From Sulfurovum sp. (GTDB lineage: Bacteria > Campylobacterota > Campylobacteria > Campylobacterales > Sulfurovaceae), in the NCBI GenBank assembly GCA_026989435.1, contig JALSJI010000080.1:1-44653 (forward strand): a stretch of 44,653 nt of DNA. The letters run 5' to 3'. This document shows, piece after piece, positions 1 through 7,668 of the stretch. The notes below the pieces were generated by a model. That model ran no database searches and was not told where the DNA came from. It saw only the letters and a list, made by a program, of their open reading frames with translations. Position 1 is the first letter of the stretch. Each line of letters begins with the position of its first letter. Made by a program: the position numbers and the translations under genes.

Positions 1-1
1 T

Positions 2-442
2 GTCTACTCTCGTGCCATAGCACCCTTTTGGGATGCACAAATAGGTCTTGCCTATGACAAAAATGCAGATGCTTCTAAAACATGGGCATCTTTTGGCATA
101 GCAGGACTAGCTCCCTACTGGTTTGAGACACGTGCAATACTTCTTGTCAATGGCGATGGTAATATCGGACTCAGACTTGATGCAGAATATGAAGCTCTCT
201 TTACCCAAAGACTCATACTCACACCTTCATTGGAAGCAGATTTTTATACCAAAGATGACGCTGAACTTGGGTTAGGTTCAGGGCTTTCAAACATAGAAGC
301 CGGTTTACGTTTACGTTACGAGTTTGTCCGTGAGTTTGCCCCATACATTGGAGTGAGTTGGGAAAAAACATTTGGTAATACACGTGACCTTAACCCAGTA
401 AATGAAACTAATTTCTTATTGGGAGTGAGGTTTTGGTTTTAA
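2..442 (+). CDS. copB: Copper resistance protein B (CopB/PcoB family), C-terminal part
   Basis: The 5' end lies outside the window. The 146 visible residues read as amphipathic beta strands with short turns (IGLAYDKNADASKTWASFG, LRLDAEYEALFTQRL, IEAGLRLRYEFVREFAPYIG) and end in the aromatic Phe-Trp-Phe typical of an outer-membrane barrel. The segment LRLRYEFVREFAPYIGVSWEKTFG matches the C-terminal signature of CopB/PcoB proteins as I know them. These are outer-membrane proteins of periplasmic copper detoxification that usually sit next to the multicopper oxidase CopA/PcoA, which would be expected upstream of the window. Recognition is good, but only about the last third of the protein is visible, so no metal-binding Met/His region can be checked. 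Confidence 0.8.
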   Translation, partial: VYSRAIAPFWDAQIGLAYDKNADASKTWASFGIAGLAPYWFETRAILLVNGDGNIGLRLDAEYEALFTQRLILTPSLEADFYTKDDAELGLGSGLSNIEAGLRLRYEFVREFAPYIGVSWEKTFGNTRDLNPVNETNFLLGVRFWF

Positions 443-592
443 CCAAATACTCAGTATTTTGATATATTCCTTTATACTTCCAGTAAATTTATTTTATTGA
501 AAAGTTACCATACGACATAATAAAAAATATACGGTATCGACAACCCTGAAGTACTTACAGATGGAAATGCAGCGATTAGCCCATTTAGCTAA
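443..592. other. Convergent intergenic region, copB/recR
   Basis: This is a 150-base AT-rich spacer between two converging genes. I see no convincing terminator hairpin. A short open stretch on the plus strand (about 530-589) reads YGIDNPEVLTDGNAAISPFS followed by a stop. It has in-frame stops just upstream and no start codon. It could be the tail of a decayed gene, but I would not call it one. Confidence 0.3.
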
Positions 593-1162
593 CTAAATCT
601 TCACTCTTGCTTCTAAAGCACGTGAGAGTGACACCATATCGATATTTTCAAGCTCTACGCCCGTAGGTACGCCTTGGGCTATTTTAGTAAAGTGGATATC
701 CAGACCTTTAAGCTTGTCTTCGATATAGAGTATCATCGTATCGGTTGCGATACTGGGGGGAAATGCAAAAATAATCTCATCTACCCCTTCAACTGCATAA
801 AAGAGATGCGCTTCATCCAAATCACGTACCTCTGAGACAACATAATATACCCCGTTAAACTGTCCACTCTCTTCGATACTCAAAATATCCTTGGCAGATT
901 GTACGATACAGAGTTTGGAGAGATCACGCCCGGGATCGGAGCAGATAGAACAGAGTTCATCCTCACTCATATTGTGGCATTTGCTACATCGGCGTATACT
1001 ATTCACTCCATTCTCAAGTGCATGTGCTAATTTCATCGCAGCGAAGCCATCCTCCATCACAGCATAGTATGCCAGACGAATTGCTGTTTTTTTGCCAATC
1101 GAAGGTAGAGAAGAGAAAGCATCAACCAAATTTTCAAAAGCTTCTATTTTGTAACTTTTCAT
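593..1162 (-). CDS. recR: Recombination protein RecR
   Basis: RecR works with RecO (and RecF) to load RecA at single-strand gaps. The 189-residue protein shows the family order. An N-terminal helix-hairpin-helix (PSIGKKTAIRLAYY, residues 20-33) is followed by a four-cysteine zinc finger (C59, C62, C71, C74) and a Toprim domain beginning CIVQSAKDI. A C-terminal segment IAQGVPTGVELENID corresponds to the family's G-x-P-x-G-x-x-L-E-Y box. The frame stays open to a GTG at 1201, but that start would overlap the upstream Dabb gene by 23 bases. The ATG at 1162 gives the usual family N-terminus, so I use it. The gene lies 16 bases downstream of the Dabb gene and is probably co-transcribed with it. 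Confidence 0.95.
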   Translation of the reverse strand: MKSYKIEAFENLVDAFSSLPSIGKKTAIRLAYYAVMEDGFAAMKLAHALENGVNSIRRCSKCHNMSEDELCSICSDPGRDLSKLCIVQSAKDILSIEESGQFNGVYYVVSEVRDLDEAHLFYAVEGVDEIIFAFPPSIATDTMILYIEDKLKGLDIHFTKIAQGVPTGVELENIDMVSLSRALEARVKI

Positions 1163-1178
1163 ACAGTATCTATTTTCT

Positions 1179-1475
1179 CTATGATGCTCTATGGTAATCA
1201 CAAGCTTTGGAATACTCTACTACGGATTTTAAAAAAGTGACCACTTTTTGATGCTCAGGATGCATACTATAAGCATCTAGACCCCCTTTACTCTCAAAAG
1301 AGGCAATGATACTTAGATCCATAGCACGATCTGCCTCTATAAAGTTTACCCCAATCTCCATACTTTTCAAACTTGGAACGCTTCCCGTAAGATTTTCAAG
1401 CATCTCTTTAGCCTGAGCTATATTACTCTTTTTATTCTCTTCTTTAAACTTAAACATGACGATATGTACAAGCAT
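1179..1475 (-). CDS. Dabb-family (stress-responsive alpha/beta barrel) protein
   Basis: A 98-residue single-domain protein starting MLVHIVMFKFKEE, which is the standard opening of the Dabb family (ferredoxin-like dimeric alpha+beta barrel). The later pattern VNFIEADRAMDLSIIASFES followed by MHPEHQKVVTFLK also fits. Family members are small dimeric barrels, some enzymatic, most without a known substrate. The start has a clear ribosome-binding site (GAGGTG) a few bases upstream. It is the first gene of a probable two-gene unit with recR and is divergent from dnaJ. The specific function is unknown. Confidence 0.85.
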   Translation of the reverse strand: MLVHIVMFKFKEENKKSNIAQAKEMLENLTGSVPSLKSMEIGVNFIEADRAMDLSIIASFESKGGLDAYSMHPEHQKVVTFLKSVVEYSKACDYHRAS

Positions 1476-1520
1476 CTTCTCACCTCTAGCTCTATTTTTG
1501 TGATTATAACTAAATTATGG

Positions 1521-1526
1521 TAGAAT
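1521..1526 (+). promoter_or_regulatory. Probable -10 box (TAGAAT) for dnaJ
   Basis: TAGAAT lies about 35 bases upstream of the dnaJ start in an AT-rich stretch, with no clear -35 box, as is common in Campylobacterota. A GGAG ribosome-binding site follows at 1552-1555. Confidence 0.45.
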
Positions 1527-1561
1527 TCGCCCAAATATTCCCACACCTTTTGGAGAAATAG

Positions 1562-2686
1562 ATGGCAGAAATAGATTATTATGAAGTTCTTGAGGTCAGT
1601 CGCAACTGCTCGGGTGCAGAACTCAAAAAGTCATACCGAAAACTAGCACTAAAATATCACCCCGACAGAAATCCTGACGACAAAGAAGCTGAAGAAAAAT
1701 TTAAAATGATTAATGAAGCCTATCAGGTACTCTCTGATGAAGAAAAACGCTCTATTTACGATCGCTACGGAAAAGCAGGACTGGAAGGTCAAGGAGGTAT
1801 GGGTGGCGGCTTTGGTGCATCAAGCATGGATGATATTATGGATATTTTCAACTCTATGTTTGGTGGCGGTGGTTTTAGCAGACGCTCACGCAGAGAAGCA
1901 GGACAAACGTATGCACTCGATTTTGAAATAGAACTTACCTTAGCCTTTCATGAGGCTGTCTTTGGATGTACAAAAGAGGTAGATATTACCTATAAAGTAG
2001 CCTGTGAAAGCTGTGAGGGTACAGGGGCAAAAGATGCGAAGCTAGAGACCTGTAGCTATTGTGGCGGTCAAGGACAGGTACTGATGCGTCAAGGACCCAT
2101 GCAGTTTGCTCAAACATGCCCGCAGTGTCAAGGAGAAGGCAAAAAGATACAAAACCCATGTCCAAGTTGTCAAGGAAAAGGGTTCCGCCTAGAAGAGGAC
2201 ACCGTAAGCATTACTATTCCCGCAGGTATAGATTCGGGACATAGATTGCGTGCACAAGGTTATGGAAATGAGGGAAGAGGAAAAAAGCGCGGAGATATGT
2301 TTATTACCTTTTTGGTCAAAGAAGATGAGAACTTTGTGCGTAACGGTACAGATATCTATATTGAAGTCCCCGTCTTCTTTACGCAGTCTATATTAGGTGA
2401 GACCATCTCTATTCCTACCCTTGACGGAGAGATAGACTTACATCTCAACAAAGGGACAACCGACAAAGAACAGTATGTTTTCCCCGGAGAGGGTGTAGTC
2501 GATGTGCACACAGGAGAAAAGGGACGTCTTATTGCACAAATTAAACTGATTCTTCCTAAAAAAACAGATGATAAACAAAAAGAGCTTCTAGAAAAACTTC
2601 AAGAGAGCTACGGTGTAGAAAGCCGTCCGCATACAAGCAGTTTTGAAGATGCTTTCAAGAGAGTCAAATCTTGGTTTAAGAGCTAA
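1562..2686 (+). CDS. dnaJ: Chaperone protein DnaJ
   Basis: This is the type I Hsp40 co-chaperone that delivers clients to DnaK and stimulates its ATPase. All four parts are visible in the 374 residues. The J-domain spans residues 1-70 with HPD at 33-35. A Gly/Phe-rich linker ([11 protein letters not shown] ... MFGGGGF) follows. The zinc region has four C-x-x-C-x-G-x-G repeats ([32 protein letters not shown]). The C-terminal substrate-binding domain carries [21 protein letters not shown]. The length is normal for the family. The gene stands alone here, divergent from Dabb/recR, with dnaK not in the window. Confidence 0.98.
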   Translation: MAEIDYYEVLEVSRNCSGAELKKSYRKLALKYHPDRNPDDKEAEEKFKMINEAYQVLSDEEKRSIYDRYGKAGLEGQGGMGGGFGASSMDDIMDIFNSMFGGGGFSRRSRREAGQTYALDFEIELTLAFHEAVFGCTKEVDITYKVACESCEGTGAKDAKLETCSYCGGQGQVLMRQGPMQFAQTCPQCQGEGKKIQNPCPSCQGKGFRLEEDTVSITIPAGIDSGHRLRAQGYGNEGRGKKRGDMFITFLVKEDENFVRNGTDIYIEVPVFFTQSILGETISIPTLDGEIDLHLNKGTTDKEQYVFPGEGVVDVHTGEKGRLIAQIKLILPKKTDDKQKELLEKLQESYGVESRPHTSSFEDAFKRVKSWFKS

Positions 2687-2792
2687 TATACCTTATAGAC
2701 CTTACCACTTCTTTTTCCTATGCTATACCGGGTTCTAGACCCTCTATCCATTCTCTTTTACTCACATGATTATATTTTAAGTTAAAAAAAGC

Positions 2793-2798
2793 TATACT
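2793..2798 (+). promoter_or_regulatory. Probable -10 box (TATACT) for the ferritin-like gene
   Basis: TATACT sits about 40 bases before the start codon in AT-rich DNA, followed by an AAAGGAG ribosome-binding site at 2826-2832. The neighbouring AT-rich bases offer alternative hexamers. Confidence 0.4.
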
Positions 2799-2838
2799 CT
2801 ATAAAAGATAATTTTTATCCATATTAAAGGAGAAGAAG

Positions 2839-3351
2839 ATGGCAAAAAGAGGCAATTCTATTATTAAAGGACTCGATATAAATGAGATTATTACCCAACT
2901 CAATAAAGCCTATGCAGATGAGTGGTTGGCATACTATCAGTACTTCATAGAGGCCAAAGTAATCAAAGGCATTATGAAAGATGCTGCGATTGCAGAGCTA
3001 CAGCAACATGCTACCGATGAATTAAGGCATGCCAATATGGTAGCTGATCGTATCTTACAGCTTGGAGGCACCCCTCTGCTTCATCCAAAAGAGTGGTTTA
3101 CCCACACAAACTGTGGGTATGAAGCGCCTGAAGATTTTGATGTAGTGGGTATTTTAGAAGATGCGATTAAAGGAGAACAGTGTGCTATTAGTATCTACTC
3201 GCAAATTGCCGATATGACCAGAGACAAGGATATCGTTACCTATGATATCGTATCTGAAATACTTGCTGATGAGGTAGAGCATGAGGAAGATCTACAGGCA
3301 CTTCATGATGATATTACAGAGTTTGTAGAGGATATTAAAAAGAAACTCTAA
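2839..3351 (+). CDS. Ferritin-like Dps-like protein (DpsL type)
   Basis: A 170-residue four-helix-bundle ferritin-like protein. Its di-iron ligand set is recognisable: E28 in ADEW, E61 and H64 in TDELRH, E113 in KGEQ, and the final acidic/His cluster ADEVEHEED around residues 144-151. This pattern resembles bacterioferritin-like DpsL proteins (thioferritins) rather than classical Dps. DpsL proteins also carry two cysteines near the metal site, and C92 and C115 are plausible equivalents. The family stores iron and consumes peroxide, protecting DNA and proteins. The ribosome-binding site AAAGGAG is strong and the gene is monocistronic. The family call is solid. The DpsL subtype is an inference from the ligand and cysteine layout. 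Confidence 0.8.
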   Translation: MAKRGNSIIKGLDINEIITQLNKAYADEWLAYYQYFIEAKVIKGIMKDAAIAELQQHATDELRHANMVADRILQLGGTPLLHPKEWFTHTNCGYEAPEDFDVVGILEDAIKGEQCAISIYSQIADMTRDKDIVTYDIVSEILADEVEHEEDLQALHDDITEFVEDIKKKL

Positions 3352-3419
3352 GAACTTTTTTATGGTTTCATATACTCGTTGATAATGAAGTTTTGAAATA
3401 TAAAGAGTATAGAAGAAGG

Positions 3420-3446
3420 ATCTACTACCTCTCCCCAGTAGTAGAT
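3420..3446 (-). terminator. 9-bp perfect hairpin downstream of HU gene
   Basis: ATCTACTAC (3420-3428) and GTAGTAGAT (3438-3446) form a perfect 9-bp stem around a 9-base loop. It lies 15 bases beyond the HU stop codon on the minus strand and is followed there by a pyrimidine-rich tract (CCTTCTTCT) rather than a pure T-run. It could serve both converging genes as a terminator or as an RNA-end stabiliser. Confidence 0.5.
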
Positions 3447-3460
3447 AAAGAGAAGTTGTT

Positions 3461-3745
3461 TTACATTCCTGAAGCTACGGCATCTTTAAGTGTTTTTCCA
3501 ATTTTAAACTTAGGTGCGGTATGTGCCGGTTTTGTATATGTTTTATTTGTACCCGGTACTTTTCCAGATTTCTCTTTAACTTCAACGGTAGAAAATGTAC
3601 CAAAACCTACAAGCGATACAGTCTCTTTGTTTACAAGTGCCTCTGTTACTGAAGCAGTAAATGCTTTTACGGCTCTCTCTGCTGCTGCTTTAGAATCAAA
3701 TTCACCGTTTTTCTGTACCAATTCTACAAAATCTGATTTTGTCAT
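3461..3745 (-). CDS. hup: HU-family DNA-binding protein
   Basis: A 94-residue nucleoid protein of the HU/IHF family, which bends and compacts DNA as a dimer. It begins MTKSDFVELV and has the helical dimerisation half followed by VSLVGFGTFSTVEVKEKSG, the family core. The beta-arm region shows the motif GTNKTYTKPAHTAPKFKIGKTLKDAV. The frame extends ten codons upstream to 3775, but the ATG at 3745 has AAGGA spaced seven bases away and gives the standard HU N-terminus, so I use it. It converges with the ferritin-like gene. Confidence 0.95.
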   Translation of the reverse strand: MTKSDFVELVQKNGEFDSKAAAERAVKAFTASVTEALVNKETVSLVGFGTFSTVEVKEKSGKVPGTNKTYTKPAHTAPKFKIGKTLKDAVASGM

Positions 3746-3773
3746 TCTTTTATCCTTTTTTTTAGATGCACGC

Positions 3774-3779
3774 ATTATA
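3774..3779 (-). promoter_or_regulatory. -10 box (TATAAT) for HU gene
   Basis: A perfect TATAAT on the minus strand, 28 bases upstream of the chosen HU start. It supports the shorter start, because transcription would begin around 3767, inside the longer reading frame. Confidence 0.6.
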
Positions 3780-3924
3780 ACATAGATTAATCTTAAATCA
3801 TACTAAAAAATACCCTAAATATCGATATTCTTGTAAAAAAAGTAATAAAATTAAATAATATTAAGAAGAAAATAAAAAAAATTATGCTTAAGGTAATAAA
3901 AATAAAACAAATCAAAAAACAAAA

Positions 3925-4008
3925 TGGTGCGCACGAGAGGATTTGAACCTCCACGCCGCGAAGCACGAGCCCCTCAAGCCCGCGTGTCTACCGTTCCACC
4001 ACGTGCGC
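3925..4008 (-). tRNA. tRNA-Leu (anticodon GAG)
   Basis: The minus strand folds as a class II tRNA. The acceptor stem GCGCACG/CGTGCGC is perfect. The D-arm region is GGTGGAACGGTAGACACG. The anticodon arm is CGGGC-TTGAGGG-GCTCG, with GAG at 3973-3975. A long variable arm (TGCTTCGCGGCG) follows, then the T-arm GGAGG-TTCAAAT-CCTCT, discriminator A and an encoded CCA. It is 84 nt long. GAG reads leucine codons CUU/CUC. A T-rich run directly downstream (about 3910-3924) may terminate it. Confidence 0.95.
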
Positions 4009-4084
4009 AACTATTTAAAAAACGTATCTAAAGCAAAAGCTTCATCTACTTCGCTAACGCTGTGTTTTCTTCAGCAGAAAGCTC

Positions 4085-4100
4085 ATGTGACTAGTCACAT
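4085..4100. repeat. 16-bp perfect palindrome upstream of tRNA-Leu
   Basis: ATGTGACTAGTCACAT is a perfect 16-bp palindrome in the gap between atpE and the tRNA gene. It could be a dimeric regulator site or a hairpin. Neither is proven. Confidence 0.4.
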
Positions 4101-4150
4101 TAAATAAACAATACTTTTATAGTTGTATAAAAACTTAAAACTGAGGGATG

Positions 4151-4175
4151 ATCTACAACGCAAAGCGCTATAGAT
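4151..4175 (-). terminator. Hairpin downstream of atpE
   Basis: An 11-bp stem with three G-U pairs (in the minus-strand RNA) closes a 3-base loop 14 bases beyond the atpE stop. On the minus strand a T-rich stretch follows after about 10 bases. On the plus strand the hairpin is followed directly by GTTTGTTTTT. It is a candidate terminator and no stronger. Confidence 0.4.
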
Positions 4176-4189
4176 GTTTGTTTTTAAGA

Positions 4190-4501
4190 TTAACCTAAAA
4201 ACGGATTTGCATAGAGTGCAATCAGTGCAATAACCAAGGTATAGATAACCTGCGCTTCAATCATCGCAAGTGCAATAAACATCGTAGTCATAAGTTTACC
4301 GCCTAGACCCGGGTTTCTTGCAGTACCGGCAATCGTAGCAGCTGCAGTATGTCCCATACCAATAGCACCGCCAAGCGCAGCAAGACCAAGCCCCACACCT
4401 GCAGCAACTACCGAATATGCCTTAATCATAGATTCACCGTCTGCATCAGCAGCAAATGCAACAGTACCAAGTGCCAAGAAGAGTAAGAAAAACTTTTTCA
4501 T
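4190..4501 (-). CDS. atpE: ATP synthase F0 subunit c
   Basis: The proton-translocating ring subunit, 103 residues. Two hydrophobic helices flank the polar loop ARNPG (61-65). Helix 1 has the glycine-rich packing motif GVGLGLAALGGAIGMG. Helix 2 contains the proton-carrying glutamate E82 in MIEAQVIY. The N-terminus MKKFFLLFLALGTVAFAADA looks like a cleavable signal sequence, as in other Campylobacterota c subunits I know. The open frame extends upstream, but the ATG at 4501 has AAAGGA at good spacing and gives this conserved start. The gene stands alone, away from the other ATP synthase genes. Confidence 0.96.
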   Translation of the reverse strand: MKKFFLLFLALGTVAFAADADGESMIKAYSVVAAGVGLGLAALGGAIGMGHTAAATIAGTARNPGLGGKLMTTMFIALAMIEAQVIYTLVIALIALYANPFLG

Positions 4502-4643
4502 TATTATATCCTTTAAATTCATAGGTTTAAGGTCCCTTATGACCGTTTCTAAAGTCTGTTCGGATAGCGTAAACAATGTTGCCATTGCCAACCTAAACAT
4601 AAATGCCTAGATTTCCCTACTAATCACTTTATATAAACGTAAA

Positions 4644-4649
4644 ATTATA
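4644..4649 (-). promoter_or_regulatory. -10 box (TATAAT) for atpE, giving a long leader
   Basis: A perfect TATAAT on the minus strand lies 142 bases upstream of the atpE start, implying a leader of about 135 nt. The leader contains a small hairpin CAATG-GCAA-CATTG (4574-4587) with a GNRA-type loop, and a GGTC/GACC stem nearer the gene. Confidence 0.45.
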
Positions 4650-4683
4650 GCAAAAGATGATTTAACCTACACTAAAAAATCTA

Positions 4684-5493
4684 CTAAACCTTTGTATTGC
4701 TTTCTAGTTTTATCTTTTCAGGATCCATCATACTTTCTAGGTCTGCATTAGCAAAAATGGTTTGAAGAAGATTTGCTTTATCTAGATTGAGTGGTTCAAA
4801 GTTATACTTTTTCAAAAGTTCGGGAAATTCAAAAATCGATTGATCGATCTCAAAAACACCTTCTGTTGCTTTCAAGGTCTTGAAGTGTTTCAGAAAAATT
4901 TGAACATTTTCATTGTCACTTTCTATATCCTCATAATCGCCAAAGGCAATAACATATACTCCTGCATAAAATGCAGATTCCACAAAATTCCGTATGCGTC
5001 TTGATAGTATCTCTCGTGTGGGAAAATGTTTTAAATGTATCAGCACCAAATGATATCTCTCTTTACGTTTTGATTTTTGGTTATGCTCGGTAATACTTGG
5101 TCTGTTGCAGCACAAAACCTCTTTATGTCTTTGGATAATTCTCTTCTCTAGTCTATCAAACAAAGCATACATCATTTTATCACTGTATGCCGTCTCATAA
5201 AGCTCTATGTTTTGCAAGGTTGAGAGGGAATAAAACTTCTTTTTCCCATAATCAAACATCTCTACTTTCAAAGATCCGTGTGGCAGCTTGGTAAGTAATT
5301 CCAAACAAAGACTCTCTATTAGCCTATCTACTTTTGCTTCCGACGCTTTGTCATACAGTAGGGTAAAACCCCCGTCATCACTACCGGTATATAAAGGTAT
5401 CTCCTCATTTCCCCCTCTTAGACTACCTAAATGAAACCCCCAAGGAAATGCATATCTTGTATCTTTTTGAGTCTCTTCTGTTTTTACTTTCAT
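4684..5493 (-). CDS. FtsK/SpoIIIE-like protein without a recognisable P-loop
   Basis: A 269-residue protein of unknown function. The layout resembles an FtsK/SpoIIIE-type motor domain. A strand GGFTLLYDKASEAKVDRLIE leads into SLCLELLTKLPHGSLKVEMFDYGKKKFYSLSTL, which parallels the 'LPPG-LR-hhh-DP' stretch of such ATPases. A helical region follows, then YHLVLIHLKHFPTREILSR and YAGVYVIAFGDYED, which parallel the Walker B and following strands. The P-loop position reads YDKASEAK, with no G-x-x-x-x-G-K-S/T, and the Walker B acidic residues are replaced (LVLIHLK). If the homology is right, this is a pseudo-ATPase. It lies 30 bases downstream of pnp as the last gene of the operon. Confidence 0.45.
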   Translation of the reverse strand: MKVKTEETQKDTRYAFPWGFHLGSLRGGNEEIPLYTGSDDGGFTLLYDKASEAKVDRLIESLCLELLTKLPHGSLKVEMFDYGKKKFYSLSTLQNIELYETAYSDKMMYALFDRLEKRIIQRHKEVLCCNRPSITEHNQKSKRKERYHLVLIHLKHFPTREILSRRIRNFVESAFYAGVYVIAFGDYEDIESDNENVQIFLKHFKTLKATEGVFEIDQSIFEFPELLKKYNFEPLNLDKANLLQTIFANADLESMMDPEKIKLESNTKV

Positions 5494-5523
5494 CTCTTCT
5501 ATGCTCTCTTACTTTTTTTCTGC

Positions 5524-7668
5524 CTATGCTAAAAACTCCGGCGTTGCGAGTTCGACCTTGTTACCTTTTTGCTCCATCACTATCACTGTAATTATATCTC
5601 CTTCTTTATAGCGTTCATGAAGATTCTCTACCCGCTCTTTTGCCACCTTTGAGACATGCAACAAAGCATCAAAGCCGTCTGGCATCTCTACGAACAATCC
5701 AAAATCAACAATACGTTTTACCTTCCCCTCATAAGGCTCTCCTACGGTATATTCCGTCTGCTTTTTTGCAGGTACCGAGGCAAGATTTTCTATATGCTCT
5801 TTGGCAGCGGCTACTTTTTGCTTGTCCCTACCTGTTACTTTAACGCCTCCCGTGTTGCGATCAAGATCGATACTCACTTCAAATTTCCCTATAATTTCGC
5901 GGATGGTAGCGCCTGCACGTCCTATAATATCGACAACTTTAGAGGGATGAATAAAAAAGTTTTCTGTACTTGGCAACGCCTGACTTGTCCGTATCTGCCT
6001 TACTGCATCTTCCATCTGCGACAGAATCTGCTCCTTTGCTTTGCGTGCCTGTATAAGTGCCTCTTTTAACACCCCCGTCTCTATCCCGCTCAACTTAATA
6101 TCCATCTGCATCGCAGTGACACCCTCTCTTGTTCCTGCAATTTTAAAATCCATGTCACCGTCATAGTCTTCAAGCCCCATAATATCGGTAAGCACTGCAT
6201 ACCTACTTCCCTCTGCTACAAGCCCCATGGCAATCCCTGCAACCAATGAGGTGGTTTCTACTTCGGCAGCACGCAGTGCCAAAGAGCCTCCGCACACCGT
6301 AGCCATAGAAGAGGAACCGTTGGATTCCAAGATTTCAGAAACCACTCTAATCGTACCCTCATATGATAAAGCGACGGTAGGCTCTAAGGCACGCTTGGCA
6401 AGATTGCCGTGCCCCAACTCCCTGCGTCCGGGAGCCCCGACAAAGGAAGCCTCTCCTACAGAATAACCCGGAAAGTTATAGTGCAGCATAAAATTTTCGG
6501 AATGACTCTTTTTCGAAGTAATCATCTCATAAGTCTGCGCATCTTTTTTCTCACCCAGTGTCACAGTCACAAGTGCCTGTGTCTCCCCTCGTGTAAAAAG
6601 GCAAGATCCATGCACGGAGGGCAAGAGGTTTGTCTCTATAGAGATGGCTCTTACTTCGTCCAAAGCCCTGCCGTCTGCACGTATATTTTTTTCAAGTATC
6701 ATGGTGCGAACTACTGTTTTTTTATACCGTTGAAGTACTTTGGCCACCATTGCTTTATCTACTTTTTTGCCTTCATTTTCGAGTCTTTGGACTATAGCAC
6801 GGGTTACTCTTTTTAGTGCATTGGAACGTTCTGATTTGGCCATCTGCGTAATAGCCTCTTCAATCTCATCTGTGTAATTGGTTTTGATAAAGGTATAGAG
6901 TGCTTCATCTGTCTTCTCTTTTGTCATCTCAAGAGCCAAAGGCTCTCTTACCATCGGAGTAAAAGAGGTAGTAAAGATTGCACTTACTTTTTCAATAGCA
7001 TCCGAAGCCATCGAAATTGCTTCAATCAATGCATCTTCCGATAATGCATTTGTATTTTGACTCTTCTCGTCTTCACTGGCCATCGCACACATCTCTATCA
7101 TCACCACATCTTTGCCTGAGCCCACAACAAGTAAATCCAAGGTACTCTCTTTTTGCCGGCTTAGTCTCGGATTAATCGTCAAATTATCATTCTCTGTACC
7201 TATACGTACTGCTGCGATAGCTCTTGTTACGGGAATATCAGAGATAAAAAGTGCTGCATTGGCTGCGTGCAAAGCTGCAATTTGCATATCCACGTCCTCA
7301 TCAGAACTTACAACCATAACCGTTACGGTGACAGGATAATGAAAACCCTTAGGGAATAAAGGGCGTAAGGCACGATCAATAATGCGAGAAGTAAGTGTTT
7401 CAAAATCACCCGGCTTTGTCTCTCTTTTGATAAATCCGCCAGGGATTTTAGCAGCAGCGTATGCCTTCTCTATATATTGTACGGTAAGCGGCAAAAAATC
7501 TTCATCTACTGCTTCTTCATCAATGGCAACTGCAGCAATCAATACTGCTTGTTTCTCTGCATACATGACAGCGCCTGAAGCCTGTTTAGCTACCTTATTG
7601 AAAATATATTTCTCTTTAAGGTTATTGATATCAATCTCTACCGTTGTTTCATTGGGGTGTTTTTGCAT
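5524..7668 (-). CDS. pnp: Polyribonucleotide nucleotidyltransferase (PNPase)
   Basis: A phosphorolytic 3'-5' exoribonuclease of RNA turnover, 714 residues. Both RNase PH-like halves are visible. The first has FIKRETKPGDFETLTSRIIDR. The second has the catalytic-core segments LFTRGETQALVTVTLG, FVGAPGRRELGHG and ESNGSSSMATVCGGSLAL. A KH domain follows (IHPSKVVDIIGRAGATIREI), then an S1 domain (YEGKVKRIVDFGLFVEMPDGFDALLHVS). The length is normal. The start overlaps the end of the upstream phosphoribosyltransferase gene by 20 bases, so the two are translationally packed. An AAGGA lies 11 bases before the ATG. Confidence 0.98.
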   Translation of the reverse strand: MQKHPNETTVEIDINNLKEKYIFNKVAKQASGAVMYAEKQAVLIAAVAIDEEAVDEDFLPLTVQYIEKAYAAAKIPGGFIKRETKPGDFETLTSRIIDRALRPLFPKGFHYPVTVTVMVVSSDEDVDMQIAALHAANAALFISDIPVTRAIAAVRIGTENDNLTINPRLSRQKESTLDLLVVGSGKDVVMIEMCAMASEDEKSQNTNALSEDALIEAISMASDAIEKVSAIFTTSFTPMVREPLALEMTKEKTDEALYTFIKTNYTDEIEEAITQMAKSERSNALKRVTRAIVQRLENEGKKVDKAMVAKVLQRYKKTVVRTMILEKNIRADGRALDEVRAISIETNLLPSVHGSCLFTRGETQALVTVTLGEKKDAQTYEMITSKKSHSENFMLHYNFPGYSVGEASFVGAPGRRELGHGNLAKRALEPTVALSYEGTIRVVSEILESNGSSSMATVCGGSLALRAAEVETTSLVAGIAMGLVAEGSRYAVLTDIMGLEDYDGDMDFKIAGTREGVTAMQMDIKLSGIETGVLKEALIQARKAKEQILSQMEDAVRQIRTSQALPSTENFFIHPSKVVDIIGRAGATIREIIGKFEVSIDLDRNTGGVKVTGRDKQKVAAAKEHIENLASVPAKKQTEYTVGEPYEGKVKRIVDFGLFVEMPDGFDALLHVSKVAKERVENLHERYKEGDIITVIVMEQKGNKVELATPEFLA

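Noticed and set aside
530-589. Short peptide tail YGIDNPEVLTDGNAAISPFS
   Set aside because: Stops lie directly upstream and there is no start. Too short to separate a gene remnant from chance.
3393-3785. 130-residue open frame on the plus strand
   Set aside because: It is the antisense shadow of the HU gene, which has clear homology, promoter and ribosome-binding site.
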